In this document: positions 25,070 through 33,650 of the stretch, piece after piece
How positions within the stretch are numbered: position 1 is the first letter of the stretch
How the letters are laid out: the number at the start of each line of letters is the position of its first letter
Assembly: GCF_018100805.1 (NCBI RefSeq)
Contig: NZ_JAGJEA010000007.1
Location: 62,001-126,000, forward strand
DNA from: Aquimarina sp. MMG016
Lineage (GTDB): Bacteria; Bacteroidota; Bacteroidia; Flavobacteriales; Flavobacteriaceae
Direction of reading: 5' to 3'
Length of the DNA: 64,000 nt
Translations under genes and position numbers: made by a program
Notes under the pieces: model-generated
What the model saw: the letters and a program-made list of their open reading frames with translations, nothing else
What the model was told of the DNA's origin: nothing
Databases searched by the model: none

Positions 25070-25456
25070 ATGAAACATATAGATGAATTGATCAAGAAAT
25101 CAGAAACTCGAATTTTTAAAGCTGTATTTCCAAATACTACAAATCATTATGAAACATTGTTTGGAGGAACTGCATTACAATTAATGGATGAGGTTTCTTT
25201 TATCTGTGCAACTCGTTTTAGCCGAAAAAAGGTTGTTACCATTTCTACAGACAAAATAGATTTTGAAAAACCAATTCCCGAAGGCACTATCATTGAATTA
25301 GTAGCCAAAGTTACTAAAGTTGGTAGAACCAGTTGCCTAGTTAAGGTTGATATCTATAAAGAAGATATGTATAGCTACGATCGAGAAATAGCAGTTTCAG
25401 GTCATTTTAAATTTGTTGCAATCGATAACAATAAAAGCCCAATACCAATTGTCTAG
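25070..25456 (+). CDS. Acyl-CoA thioesterase (hotdog fold)
   Basis: The protein has 128 residues forming a single hotdog domain. The segment PNTTNHYETLFGGTALQLMDEVSFICATR holds the catalytic-site Asn/Asp region of YciA/ACOT-type thioesterases, followed by the TISTDKIDFEKPI strand. It hydrolyses acyl-CoA to free acid and CoA in the cytoplasm. Chain-length preference is unknown. Its stop is one base from the end of the convergent nhaC, with no room for a terminator between. Confidence 0.88.
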   Translation: MKHIDELIKKSETRIFKAVFPNTTNHYETLFGGTALQLMDEVSFICATRFSRKKVVTISTDKIDFEKPIPEGTIIELVAKVTKVGRTSCLVKVDIYKEDMYSYDREIAVSGHFKFVAIDNNKSPIPIV

Positions 25457-25457
25457 A

Positions 25458-26942
25458 TTAGTTACTGGTTAGTTGCTTTATTTTTATTCTAAAAGCTGCA
25501 AATATTAGTGTCATAAACGGACTCATCCAATTAAAAATTGCAAAAAAGAAATAATCTACAACGGGTACTCCTAAAACACCACTTTGGTACGCTCCACAAG
25601 TATTCCAGGGAACTAAAACTGAAGTCACAGTTCCTGAATCTTCAAGCGTTCGACTAAGATTTTCTGGTGCAAGCCCCTTTTCTTTAAATGCATTAGCATA
25701 CATTCTACCAGGTACCACGATAGCAAGGTATTGATCCGATGCAGTGACATTTAATGCCAAACAGCTTACTACTGTACTTGCAAATAGACCGAAAACAGTA
25801 TCAAATAAATTTAATAAAGCTTTACTAATTCTAGACAAGGCACCAATGGCATCCATAACACCTCCAAATACCATAGCACATACAATCAACCAAATAGTAC
25901 CTAGCATTCCTGACATTCCTCCAGCAGAAAACAGGTCGTTAAGTTGTGCATTGGTAGTTTCTACGGAAGTATCGACAGTCATTGCCTTCATAACACCAAT
26001 ATATGCTGAATTAAAAGTCAGTTCTGTGCTGCCAGCAATATTAGTAACAATTTCCGGCTGAGCAATAATCGCTGCTATAGCTCCTAAAAGTGTACCTGCT
26101 AATAGAGCAATTAATGGGGGTGTTTTTTTAATAATTAAGACAATAACTAAGATGGGAACAATAAATAACCAAGGAGTAATATTAAAAGCATTATTAATAG
26201 CATTTAGTTGTTCGCTAATCTCTGGAGTTCCTGAAGTATCAATTGTAAATCCAATTATTATAAATATAATTAGTGTAATAATTATGGTTGGTACCGTAGT
26301 ATATGTCATGTATTTTATATGTGCGAATAGTTCTCCGCCTGCCATAGCAGGTGCTAAATTAGTAGTATCTGATAAAGGAGACATTTTATCTCCAAAGTAT
26401 GCTCCAGAAATTACAGCTCCAGCAGTCATTCCCAATGAAATACCTAATGTGTCACCAATTCCAATAAGAGCAATACCAACTGTTGCAGAAGTCGTCCAAG
26501 AACTACCGGTTGCTATAGAAATAATTGCACAAATGATTATACAAGCTGCTAAAAATATGGTGGGGTTAAGGATTTGTAATCCATAGTAAATCATTGTTGG
26601 AATAATACCGCTGATTAGCCAGGTTCCTGCAAGTGATCCTACCATCAATAATATAAGTAAAGCACCAGTAGTAGACTTAACATTCTTTGCTACTTCTTCC
26701 ATCATTTGTTTATAGGAAACTTTATTATAAAATCCTACAATTGCTGCTACCGCTGCACCTAAAAGTAAAATAAACTGATTACTACCACTCAAAGCATCAT
26801 CACCAAAGGCGAAAGAAACATTATAAAATAGCATTCCTACCAATATGATAACAGGTAAGAGTGCTTCCCAAATGTTTAATTCCTTGTTTTCAATAATTTC
26901 TTCGTTTTCTGGGGTAGAAGGAGTGATGTTTTGACTTTTCAT
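25458..26942 (-). CDS. nhaC: Na+/H+ antiporter NhaC
   Basis: The protein has 494 residues with about 11-12 membrane helices and the NhaC family pattern: GSSWTTSATVGIALIGIGDTLG, GDKMSPLSDTTNLAPAMAG and LNVTASDQYLAIVVPGRMY. It exchanges Na+ for H+ across the inner membrane, useful for a marine cell. It is a single gene. The paired ATCGAT palindromes at 27056-27081 lie about 115 bp upstream of its start and could affect it, although their geometry fits the neighbouring rightward small RNA units better. Confidence 0.92.
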   Translation of the reverse strand: MKSQNITPSTPENEEIIENKELNIWEALLPVIILVGMLFYNVSFAFGDDALSGSNQFILLLGAAVAAIVGFYNKVSYKQMMEEVAKNVKSTTGALLILLMVGSLAGTWLISGIIPTMIYYGLQILNPTIFLAACIIICAIISIATGSSWTTSATVGIALIGIGDTLGISLGMTAGAVISGAYFGDKMSPLSDTTNLAPAMAGGELFAHIKYMTYTTVPTIIITLIIFIIIGFTIDTSGTPEISEQLNAINNAFNITPWLFIVPILVIVLIIKKTPPLIALLAGTLLGAIAAIIAQPEIVTNIAGSTELTFNSAYIGVMKAMTVDTSVETTNAQLNDLFSAGGMSGMLGTIWLIVCAMVFGGVMDAIGALSRISKALLNLFDTVFGLFASTVVSCLALNVTASDQYLAIVVPGRMYANAFKEKGLAPENLSRTLEDSGTVTSVLVPWNTCGAYQSGVLGVPVVDYFFFAIFNWMSPFMTLIFAAFRIKIKQLTSN

Positions 26943-27049
26943 TATTAAATTAAAGATTTATGGATGTAATGTTACGATATTAATAAAATCTATGCAACGT
27001 CTTATGAAGTTTTAATCTTCTCAAAAACTACGAAATCATTCACAAACAT

Positions 27050-27083
27050 CATTTAATCGATTAAAAATGCATTTAATCGATTA
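27050..27083. promoter_or_regulatory. Paired palindromic operator-like sites, copy 1
   Basis: Two exact copies of CATTTAATCGATTA (27050-27063 and 27070-27083), each centred on the palindrome TAATCGATTA. The ATCGAT cores start at 27056 and 27076, 20 bp apart, about two helical turns, as expected for two dimers on one DNA face. Confidence 0.6.
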
Positions 27084-27132
27084 TATGCGTTTTTGTTTTA
27101 AGAGTAAATTGATAAAAGATGCCAGTAAGAAG

Positions 27133-27140
27133 TACTTTTG
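27133..27140 (+). promoter_or_regulatory. -7 box of small RNA unit 1
   Basis: TACTTTTG is a full TAnnTTTG match, with a TTG -33-like element at 27109-27111 (21-bp spacing). It lies 57 bp after the second ATCGAT core, the same distance as in unit 2. Confidence 0.55.
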
Positions 27141-27146
27141 ATATGA

Positions 27147-27274
27147 ACAAAAAGAGTAAGGAGAAAATTGGAATTGTTGTTTAAGTTTTTTTTGCCCCTC
27201 AAGTAGAACTTAGTTTTTCTATAATTAAGTTCACCCCAATCACATAAAGGCCTCTTACCCCAGGAGGCTTTTTT
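27147..27274 (+). ncRNA. Predicted small RNA, unit 1 (C-rich, terminator-loop CCCC)
   Basis: No convincing protein is encoded here. The predicted ~128-nt transcript starts about 7 nt after the TACTTTTG box. It contains the 13-mer TTTTTTTTGCCCC (27186-27198), an internal 7-bp hairpin GAACTTA/TAAGTTC (~27207-27232), CACCCCAA (27233-27239) and the terminator hairpin GCCTC/GAGGC with loop TTACCCCAG, then six T. Three CCCC runs within 70 nt stand out in this AT-rich genome. Ends are inferred. A 61-codon leftward frame over 27098-27283 has no family resemblance and runs against the terminator. Confidence 0.5.
27249..27274 (+). terminator. Terminator of small RNA unit 1
   Basis: Stem GCCTC (27250-27254) with GAGGC (27264-27268), 9-nt loop containing CCCC, then six T. 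Confidence 0.75.
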
Positions 27275-27350
27275 ATATTTCATGATTTCATCAGTATAGT
27301 TTTTAAATAAGTTTGGTAAGGTGTTTTGATAAAAAATTAGTGATTTTGTG

Positions 27351-27390
27351 TTTTTTATCGATTTTATTTGTTTTTAATCGATAAAATTAA
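27351..27390. promoter_or_regulatory. Paired palindromic operator-like sites, copy 2
   Basis: ATCGAT cores at 27357-27362 and 27377-27382, again 20 bp apart and exactly 301 bp downstream of the copy-1 cores. The flanks are TTTT and AAAA rich (TTTTTAATCGATAAAA at the second site). Confidence 0.58.
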
Positions 27391-27398
27391 TATTTTTG
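27391..27398 (+). promoter_or_regulatory. Additional -7-like box beside the copy-2 operators
   Basis: TATTTTTG matches TAnnTTTG. A TTTG at 27367-27370, between the two ATCGAT cores, gives a 20-bp spaced -33 element, so the second core would lie between -33 and -7. Unit 1 lacks this box, so it may be incidental. Confidence 0.4.
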
Positions 27399-27433
27399 AA
27401 TTGTTGTTTTGTAGGATGTTTGTTTTTCAGTCT

Positions 27434-27441
27434 TACTTTTG
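27434..27441 (+). promoter_or_regulatory. -7 box of small RNA unit 2
   Basis: TACTTTTG, identical to the unit-1 box and exactly 301 bp downstream of it. The -33-like TTG is at 27409-27411 (22-bp spacing). Confidence 0.55.
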
Positions 27442-27447
27442 AACCGG

Positions 27448-27564
27448 TAAAGAAAAAAAATTGATTGTTCTTATCATACTGAGTTAGCCCCCAGAAATAA
27501 ATTATTTTTTTTGCCCCAAATCTATTACCCCATTAATTGATGAGCCTCTCCCCAAGAGGCTTTT
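27448..27564 (+). ncRNA. Predicted small RNA, unit 2 (paralogue of unit 1)
   Basis: The predicted ~117-nt transcript has early sequence that aligns with unit 1 (GTAAAGAAAAAAAATTGATTGTT against GTAAGGAGAAAATTGGAATTGTT, seen as related with small changes). It contains CCCCC (27488-27492), the shared TTTTTTTTGCCCC (27505-27517), TTACCCCATT (27526-27533) and a terminator hairpin with loop CCCCA. The terminator lies ahead of the CPBP protease start chosen below. No open frame with coding character is present. Confidence 0.5.
27543..27564 (+). terminator. Terminator of small RNA unit 2
   Basis: Stem GCCTCT (27544-27549) with AGAGGC (27555-27560), loop CCCCA, then TTTT. Confidence 0.75.
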
Positions 27565-27626
27565 CTTTTGTTAAAAAAATTAAACTACTCGAATTTTATT
27601 CTGAAATTAGTCAAAAACTAAATTTA

Positions 27627-28259
27627 ATGTATTCAGTTTTATATAGAAGTACGGAGTTATTTCTTTTATTTGTTTTACTCCCTATAAGTTTTTTGATAGA
27701 TTATCCGATACTGATCAAAGTAATTTTGATTGTCATTGGGTTTATTTATATTTTAGTTCTTCTTAAACGTCAAGGTTTGCTTAAGTTGCGCTTACCTGAT
27801 AAAACTTATTGGAAACCTTTTTGGCAGGAAACAATTATTAAGTTAGCTATCGTGATGGTAGTAACTGGTTTGTACGTTTTTTTTATTGCACCAGACAAGT
27901 TGTTCTCTGTTTTGCTTAAAAAACCAGAACTGTGGTTAATTATTTTATTTATCTATACTTTTCTATCGGTATGGCCTCAGGAAATCATTTATAGAACTTT
28001 TTTTTATGACCGATATGAGAAGCTCATCAAAAATAAGTGGTTGTTTATTTTTATCAACGCTGTTCTTTTTTCTTTGGCACACCTTTTTCTAAAAAGCTTT
28101 CTAGTGCAATTATTAACATTTGTTGGCGGGTTGCTATTTGCATATACTTTTAGTAAGACCAAATCAACAACATTGGTTTCAATCGAACATGCGATTTATG
28201 GTAATTGGTTATTTACTGTTGGGATGGGAGAGATGCTAGCTTTTCCGGGAGTAGATTAA
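27627..28259 (+). CDS. CPBP family intramembrane metalloprotease
   Basis: From the ATG at 27627 the protein has 210 residues with about six membrane helices. The CPBP motifs are present in the form [14 protein letters not shown] (first Glu of the usual EExxxR is Gln), FSLAHLF and [13 protein letters not shown]. These membrane proteases (CAAX-like) have roles in protein modification or bacteriocin immunity; no role can be assigned here. An upstream start at 27537-27540 is possible in frame, but it would translate the small RNA terminator hairpin and add a non-membrane tail, so I prefer 27627. The end overlaps the convergent rdgB by 4 bp. Confidence 0.8.
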   Translation: MYSVLYRSTELFLLFVLLPISFLIDYPILIKVILIVIGFIYILVLLKRQGLLKLRLPDKTYWKPFWQETIIKLAIVMVVTGLYVFFIAPDKLFSVLLKKPELWLIILFIYTFLSVWPQEIIYRTFFYDRYEKLIKNKWLFIFINAVLFSLAHLFLKSFLVQLLTFVGGLLFAYTFSKTKSTTLVSIEHAIYGNWLFTVGMGEMLAFPGVD

Positions 28260-28831
28260 TTGTTTAGAAACTTAATTAATTGCTGGACAGCTTTGCCCCG
28301 ATGGCCTATTCTATTTTTTTCTGCTAAAGAAAGTTCGGCAAATGTTTTTGTATATCCCTTTGGAAGAAAAATAGGATCATAGCCAAAACCTCCGTCACCT
28401 TGTTTGTCTTGGGTAATTGTGCCTTTACAAATTCCTGTAAATGTTTTTAACTCGTTATTTAATTCTAAAGCGATAACTGTTTTAAATTGTGCATCACGAT
28501 TTACTTGTCCCTTTAACTCTTGGAGTAACTTGTTCATATTATTATCTGCGTCTTTTTCTGGACCTGCATATCTGGCAGAATATACTCCGGGATCCCCGTT
28601 GATTGCTTCAACTTCTAAACCTGTGTCATCAGCAAAGCATTCATAACCATATTTTTCTTTGATGTATTGTGCTTTTTGGATCGCATTTCCTTCAATAGTA
28701 TCAGAAGTCTCTGGGATATCTTCTGTACAATTAATATCCGAAAGACTTAGTAATTGAATATGAGAAGGCATCAACACCTGAACTTCTTTTAGTTTATTAA
28801 GGTTGTTAGTAGCAAAAACAAGTTTTATCAT
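28256..28831 (-). CDS. rdgB: Non-canonical purine NTP diphosphatase RdgB/HAM1
   Basis: The protein has 191 residues. The N-terminal [40 protein letters not shown] and [10 protein letters not shown] motifs are those of the HAM1/RdgB family. It hydrolyses dITP, ITP and XTP to monophosphates and keeps damaged purines out of DNA. It is the last gene of a leftward run with kdsC and a DUF2520 gene, 19 bp after kdsC. Confidence 0.95.
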   Translation of the reverse strand: MIKLVFATNNLNKLKEVQVLMPSHIQLLSLSDINCTEDIPETSDTIEGNAIQKAQYIKEKYGYECFADDTGLEVEAINGDPGVYSARYAGPEKDADNNMNKLLQELKGQVNRDAQFKTVIALELNNELKTFTGICKGTITQDKQGDGGFGYDPIFLPKGYTKTFAELSLAEKNRIGHRGKAVQQLIKFLNN

Positions 28832-28850
28832 TGTGATTAATTGGATTTAA

Positions 28851-29375
28851 TTATGCTTCAGCATCAAAATCAGAGATCCATTTTCCTTGAACTTTTAATA
28901 CTTGTTCAATTACATCTCTTACACACCCTTTTCCGCCTTTTTTAAAGGAAACGTATTTAGAGATCTCTTTTACTTCAGCAGCAGCATCTTGTGGACAAGT
29001 TGGTAAACCTACCATTTCCATTACTGGAAGATCAGGAATATCATCTCCCATGTATAATACATTTTCAGTTTTGATATTATAAATATCCAGATACTCATCA
29101 AGTTGTTCTACCTTGTGGTGTGCGCCCAGGTAAATATCAGTTATGCCTAACCCTTTTAATCGTTTACGAACACCTTCATTTTTACCTCCAGAAATGATAC
29201 AAACATTAAAACCTTGTTGAACAGCAGTTTTTAAAGCATATCCATCTTTTATATTCATAGTTCTTAGTAATTCACCATTGGTATTAATAATTACGGTGCC
29301 ATCTGTTAATACTCCGTCAACATCAAAAATAAATGTAGTGATATGTTGCAGGTATTCTTTATAACTTTTTTCCAT
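28851..29375 (-). CDS. kdsC: KDO-8-phosphate phosphatase KdsC
   Basis: The protein has 174 residues, a capless HAD phosphatase of KdsC size. The catalytic DVDGVLTDG motif carries Asp18 and Asp20. SGGKNEGV and YMGDDIPDLP complete the HAD site, and QPxxAAxEVK-like residues follow at the C-terminus. It releases phosphate from Kdo-8-phosphate, giving Kdo for the LPS inner core; if KdnA is correctly named, Kdo is then aminated. Its start overlaps the DUF2520 gene by 17 bp, so they are translated together. Confidence 0.93.
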   Translation of the reverse strand: MEKSYKEYLQHITTFIFDVDGVLTDGTVIINTNGELLRTMNIKDGYALKTAVQQGFNVCIISGGKNEGVRKRLKGLGITDIYLGAHHKVEQLDEYLDIYNIKTENVLYMGDDIPDLPVMEMVGLPTCPQDAAAEVKEISKYVSFKKGGKGCVRDVIEQVLKVQGKWISDFDAEA

Positions 29376-30123
29376 GTTTAGATTGTATCGCTTTTGTAAG
29401 GGTTTGATATAATTCTTTTTGTTGAGTATTATTTAAAATATGTAAATGCCTATCAATAGTAGTGATATCGTTTCGAATCGCTGGGCCGGTTTGAGCTTGA
29501 TCAGGATTTATATTGGTTATTTTTTTTGCAGTTTCCTGAATTAAAGGATGTAAAATTTCAAAAGGGACTTTATGCTCTTCACAAATATCATTACCAACAG
29601 AAAATAGATAATTAGTGAAATTGTTTACAAAAACAGCAGAAATGTGCAGTATATTTCTCTGCTCTGATGATATTTGATATATCTTTTCAGATAGAGAAGA
29701 AGCGAGTTTGTTTAGTAAAACTAAGTCCTTTTCTTCTTCGGCTTCCAAACAAAATGGGATTTTGCTAAAATCGACCACTTTGTCTTTACTAAAAGTTTGT
29801 AAAGGATAAAAAACACCTCTTCGATTATTATTTTTTATAGTTTTCAAAGGAACACTACCCGAGGTATGTACAACTAAACAGTCATTAAATGGTAATTTTG
29901 AAGAAATTTCCTCAATGGCGTCATCACTTACTGCTAAAATGTAAACATCAACTTTAACAAGATCATTAAGGTCCTGAGTAATAATTTTAGAGTCCTGTTC
30001 AGGGTTAAGTAATATTCCTTTTCGATTATAACATTGTACAACTTCAATGGATTTTTGAGCACCCAAAGCAGTGTACATATGTTTTGCTACATTGCCAGAA
30101 CCAAGAATTATAACGCTAATCAT
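29359..30123 (-). CDS. Rossmann-fold protein with DUF2520 domain
   Basis: From the ATG at 30123 the protein has 254 residues. An N-terminal NAD(P)-binding Rossmann domain (IILGSGNVAKHM at ~4-15, ILAVSDDAI ~69) is followed by the helical DUF2520 domain (~125-254, with HISAVFVNNFTNYL). It resembles F420/NADP oxidoreductase and ketopantoate-reductase-like folds, but its substrate is unknown. A TTG start 24 bp upstream is possible but less likely. It lies just ahead of kdsC and rdgB and shares their transcript. Confidence 0.85.
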   Translation of the reverse strand: MISVIILGSGNVAKHMYTALGAQKSIEVVQCYNRKGILLNPEQDSKIITQDLNDLVKVDVYILAVSDDAIEEISSKLPFNDCLVVHTSGSVPLKTIKNNNRRGVFYPLQTFSKDKVVDFSKIPFCLEAEEEKDLVLLNKLASSLSEKIYQISSEQRNILHISAVFVNNFTNYLFSVGNDICEEHKVPFEILHPLIQETAKKITNINPDQAQTGPAIRNDITTIDRHLHILNNTQQKELYQTLTKAIQSKHGKKL

Positions 30124-30229
30124 TCGGCTAAAATAAGGAAGAAACAACTAAAAAATGAACAATATCTATACTTCTGTTAAATACATTAAATCAAACCCCA
30201 ATATTAAGGTAAAATCCTACTAAAAACAC

Positions 30230-30237
30230 TAAATTTG
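30230..30237 (+). promoter_or_regulatory. Promoter -7 box of the cytochrome c biogenesis gene
   Basis: TAAATTTG matches TAnnTTTG, 17-25 bp before the start codon. Confidence 0.5.
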
Positions 30238-30254
30238 CCGAGCTAAAAAAAGTA

Positions 30255-33200
30255 ATGATTGTTATGCAAAAAAAGCTTGCAAGTATTTTGTTCTCCACAC
30301 GATTAATGGCTATTTTATTTATTGTTTTTGCCGCATCCATGGGGGTTGGGACTTTTCTGGAAGATGCTTATGGAACAACAGCAGCCAGAATATGGATTTA
30401 TAATACCTGGTGGTTTGAAGCAATTATGGTTTTTTTTGCTATTAATTTCTGTGGAAATATATTCAGGTACCAATTATATAAAAAAGAAAAGTGGGCTACA
30501 CTTTTACTTCATTTGTCGTTCATCTTAATTATTCTTGGTGCTTTTATTACCAGATACATTAGTTATGAGGGAGTAATGCCAATTAGGGAAGGGGAGACTA
30601 CATCAACGTTTCTTTCAGAAAAAACTTATATCACTATATTTTTAGATGGAGAGATTGATGGAGAACCACGCAGAAGAATTATCTCGGAAGATTTAGAACT
30701 TGCCGAAGCTACTAATAATAGCTTTACCATAAATACAGACTATAATCAACAACCTATTACTATTCAGTATAAAGATTATATTATGGGAGCCGAAATGGGT
30801 TTGGTGGAAAACGAGTCAGGAAAAAACTATCTTAAGATTGTTGAAGCCGGAGATGGTAATAGACACGATCATTTTCTGGAAGAAGGTGAGATTTCTAATA
30901 TTCATAATGTACTATTTGCTTTTAATGAGTCAACTAAGGGGGCAATAAATATTACATATAAAAATGATGAATACTTCATAGAATCACCTTTTGATGGTTC
31001 ATTTATGCGAATGGCTGATCAGTTTCAAGGACAATTGGTTAAAGACAGTATTCAGACACTAATGCTTAGGTCTTTATATCAAACAGCCGGAATGCAATTT
31101 GTGATACCAGATCCTGTGATGACAGGAAAATATGATGTAGTTCCTATCGAAGTTAAGGATAAAGGACAGCAAGATGCTTTGATTTTTGACGTAACCACCA
31201 ATGGAGAAACTAAAGAAGTGAAACTGCTGGGAGGTAAGGGATATGATAATAACATGACCAAAATCGAATTAGGAGGCTTGGACATGTATTTTGCTTATGG
31301 CTCTAAACGATTAGAATTACCATTTGCTCTGAAGTTAAATGATTTTATTGCCGAGAAACAACCTGGAACAGAGAAGGTTTACAAATCTTTTATGAGTAAA
31401 GTTGATATTGTGGAAGAAAATACTACTCCACGTCCTTATGATATTTATATGAATCACGTACTCGATCATAAAGGGTATCGATTTTTTCAGGCTTCTTTTG
31501 ACCCTGATGAAAAAGGAACGGTATTATCAGTAAACCATGATCGCTGGGGAACCTTGATTACTTATGCAGGGTATATGTTATTGTATTTAGGGTTGATGCT
31601 GATTTTATTTACCAGAGGTTCTCGTTTTAAAGACTTAGAACAAATGCTGAATAAAGTCAAAATTAAGAAAAAAGAATTGACAGTCTTGTTGGCATTGGTG
31701 GTTTCTACTTTTTCATTTGCACAAGAATTACCCAACCATACCACAGATCATATACAAACGTTACCAAGTAAAAAACGGCTAGATTCTGTTATTAAAGCCA
31801 ATGTTGTAAGTAAAGAACATGCTGCTAATTTTGGGAGTATTGTAATCCAGGATGAACGAGGCAGAATGAAACCTGTGAATACATTTTCATCAGAATTACT
31901 TCGTAAACTTAGTAAAAAAGATACTTATGAGGGGTTGACAGCAGATCAGGTATTTGTATCTATGGTGGAGAATCCATTTATTTGGTACAGCGTTCCGATT
32001 ATAGAAATCCAAAAGGAAAATGATAGCATCCGAAAAATTCTGGGAGTTCCTAAAACTGAAAGAAGAGTATCTTTAATTGACCTTGTAGAGCCTGATGGTT
32101 CATATAAGTTAGATCCATATTTAGAAAAAGCGAGTAGTACAAATACGCCAAGTAGTTTTGAGAAGGATTTTCTAAAAACCCACGAAAAGTTTTATTTGCT
32201 AAATCAGGCTTTAGGAGGTGGAATACTTAGAATATTTCCTGTTCCTAATGATGAAGGGAATAAGTGGGTTTCTGTTCCACAATTGAACGAAGTGAAGTTC
32301 ACAGGAATGGATTCGGTATATACAAGGCAAATTATACCCATCTACAGGCAATCTCTTCAAGAGGCAAGGAAATCAGGGGATTATAGTAAACCTGATACGT
32401 ATGTAAAAAGTATTAAGGATTTTCAGAAAAAGTTTGGTAGTGAAGTATTACCAACTGATAAAAAAGTTAAAGCAGAGATATTACTCAATAAATATGATAT
32501 TTTTAAAACCTTATATCGATATTATCTATTTATAGGGCTGTATCTTATCATAGTGATTATTTTAGAAATTCTTATAGGTGTATCCAAACCTTTACGAGTT
32601 TTAATCAATAGCGGAATCGGAATAGCTATCTTTTTATTTATTATTCATACTTCTGGTTTAATTATTCGATGGTATGTGTCAGGACACGCTCCTTGGAGTG
32701 ATGCTTATGAATCTATGATCTACGTAGCCTGGGCTACGGTAGCATTAGGATTGGCTTTTGGTCGTAAGAGTAATTTAACAATCGCAGCCACAATATTTGT
32801 AGCATCGATTATATTGTTTTTTGCGCATCAAAACTGGACAGATCCTGCCATTGCTAATTTACAACCCGTTTTAGATTCATATTGGGTGCTAATCCATGTA
32901 TCTATCATTGTGGGTAGTTATGGGCCGTTCTTTGTGGGTGCTATTTTAGGAATATTAGCTCTGCTACTTATGATATTGACTACACAATCCAATAAGAAGC
33001 GAATGGATCTTACGATCAAAGAGCTTACAATTATCAATGAGATGGCATTAACTATAGGATTGGTAATGCTAACCATAGGTAATTTTTTAGGAGGAATGTG
33101 GGCAAATGAAAGCTGGGGAAGATATTGGGGTTGGGATCCAAAAGAAACCTGGGCTCTGGTAAGTATTATGGTATATGCGTTTGTGATTCATATGCGATTG

Positions 33201-33446
33201 GTTCCTGGGCTTAGAGGAAGATGGTTTTTTAACCTGATGTCAGTTGTTGCAGTAGCTTCAATAATAATGACATATTTTGGAGTTAATTTTTATCTAAAAG
33301 GATTACATTCCTATGCAAGTGGGGATAAGGTGATTACACCAAATTTTGTGTTTTATTCTATTGGTTTTGTTATCATCCTAGGCGCTTTTTCGTATTGGCG
33401 ATATTCTATACATTATAAAAAGAGGAAAGAAATAATTAACAAATAG
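30255..33446 (+). CDS. Fused cytochrome c biogenesis protein ResB-CcsA
   Basis: The protein has 1063 residues. The N-terminal half is ResB-like (membrane helices at ~15-35, 50-70, 80-100, a large periplasmic domain to ~430, a helix ~435-455). A second, signal-like helix and periplasmic domain follow (~470-750), and the C-terminal CcsA part (~755-1060) has multiple helices and the haem-handling WWD motif WGRYWGWDPKETWAL (~953-967). It is the fused system II machinery that exports haem and ligates it to CXXCH of c-type cytochromes. Such fusion is usual in Bacteroidota. An alternative start (MQKK) lies 9 bp downstream. Confidence 0.92.
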   Translation: MIVMQKKLASILFSTRLMAILFIVFAASMGVGTFLEDAYGTTAARIWIYNTWWFEAIMVFFAINFCGNIFRYQLYKKEKWATLLLHLSFILIILGAFITRYISYEGVMPIREGETTSTFLSEKTYITIFLDGEIDGEPRRRIISEDLELAEATNNSFTINTDYNQQPITIQYKDYIMGAEMGLVENESGKNYLKIVEAGDGNRHDHFLEEGEISNIHNVLFAFNESTKGAINITYKNDEYFIESPFDGSFMRMADQFQGQLVKDSIQTLMLRSLYQTAGMQFVIPDPVMTGKYDVVPIEVKDKGQQDALIFDVTTNGETKEVKLLGGKGYDNNMTKIELGGLDMYFAYGSKRLELPFALKLNDFIAEKQPGTEKVYKSFMSKVDIVEENTTPRPYDIYMNHVLDHKGYRFFQASFDPDEKGTVLSVNHDRWGTLITYAGYMLLYLGLMLILFTRGSRFKDLEQMLNKVKIKKKELTVLLALVVSTFSFAQELPNHTTDHIQTLPSKKRLDSVIKANVVSKEHAANFGSIVIQDERGRMKPVNTFSSELLRKLSKKDTYEGLTADQVFVSMVENPFIWYSVPIIEIQKENDSIRKILGVPKTERRVSLIDLVEPDGSYKLDPYLEKASSTNTPSSFEKDFLKTHEKFYLLNQALGGGILRIFPVPNDEGNKWVSVPQLNEVKFTGMDSVYTRQIIPIYRQSLQEARKSGDYSKPDTYVKSIKDFQKKFGSEVLPTDKKVKAEILLNKYDIFKTLYRYYLFIGLYLIIVIILEILIGVSKPLRVLINSGIGIAIFLFIIHTSGLIIRWYVSGHAPWSDAYESMIYVAWATVALGLAFGRKSNLTIAATIFVASIILFFAHQNWTDPAIANLQPVLDSYWVLIHVSIIVGSYGPFFVGAILGILALLLMILTTQSNKKRMDLTIKELTIINEMALTIGLVMLTIGNFLGGMWANESWGRYWGWDPKETWALVSIMVYAFVIHMRLVPGLRGRWFFNLMSVVAVASIIMTYFGVNFYLKGLHSYASGDKVITPNFVFYSIGFVIILGAFSYWRYSIHYKKRKEIINK

Positions 33447-33542
33447 AATAGAAAAATAAAAATATGTTAAAACTTATAAAACTATTCTAGCAGCTATGAT
33501 AAACCACCGGCAATATAGAATTATTATAAAATAACACGAGAA

Positions 33543-33600
33543 ACCCTAAACTCAATCTATAGTAGATTTAGGAAGGAATACTTTTTTTTGAGTTATTTAT
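33543..33600 (+). terminator. Possible terminator after resB-ccsA
   Basis: An imperfect hairpin CCTAAA..AATCT/AGATT..TAGG (33544-33572) followed after ~10 nt by eight T. The gap between stem and T-run makes it weak. Confidence 0.35.
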
Positions 33601-33650
33601 TGTTTAGTTCTAAAGATTTGAAACTTAACTTGGTCACAATTTAAATATCT

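Noticed and set aside
27098..27283. 61-codon leftward open frame in the small RNA region
   Set aside because: It resembles no family, runs against the unit-1 terminator and covers the -7 box. Composition is that of AT-rich non-coding DNA.
27537..27626. Longer N-terminus for the CPBP protease
   Set aside because: The in-frame TTG/ATG lies in the small RNA terminator hairpin and adds a basic, non-membrane stretch; the ATG at 27627 is directly before the first helices.
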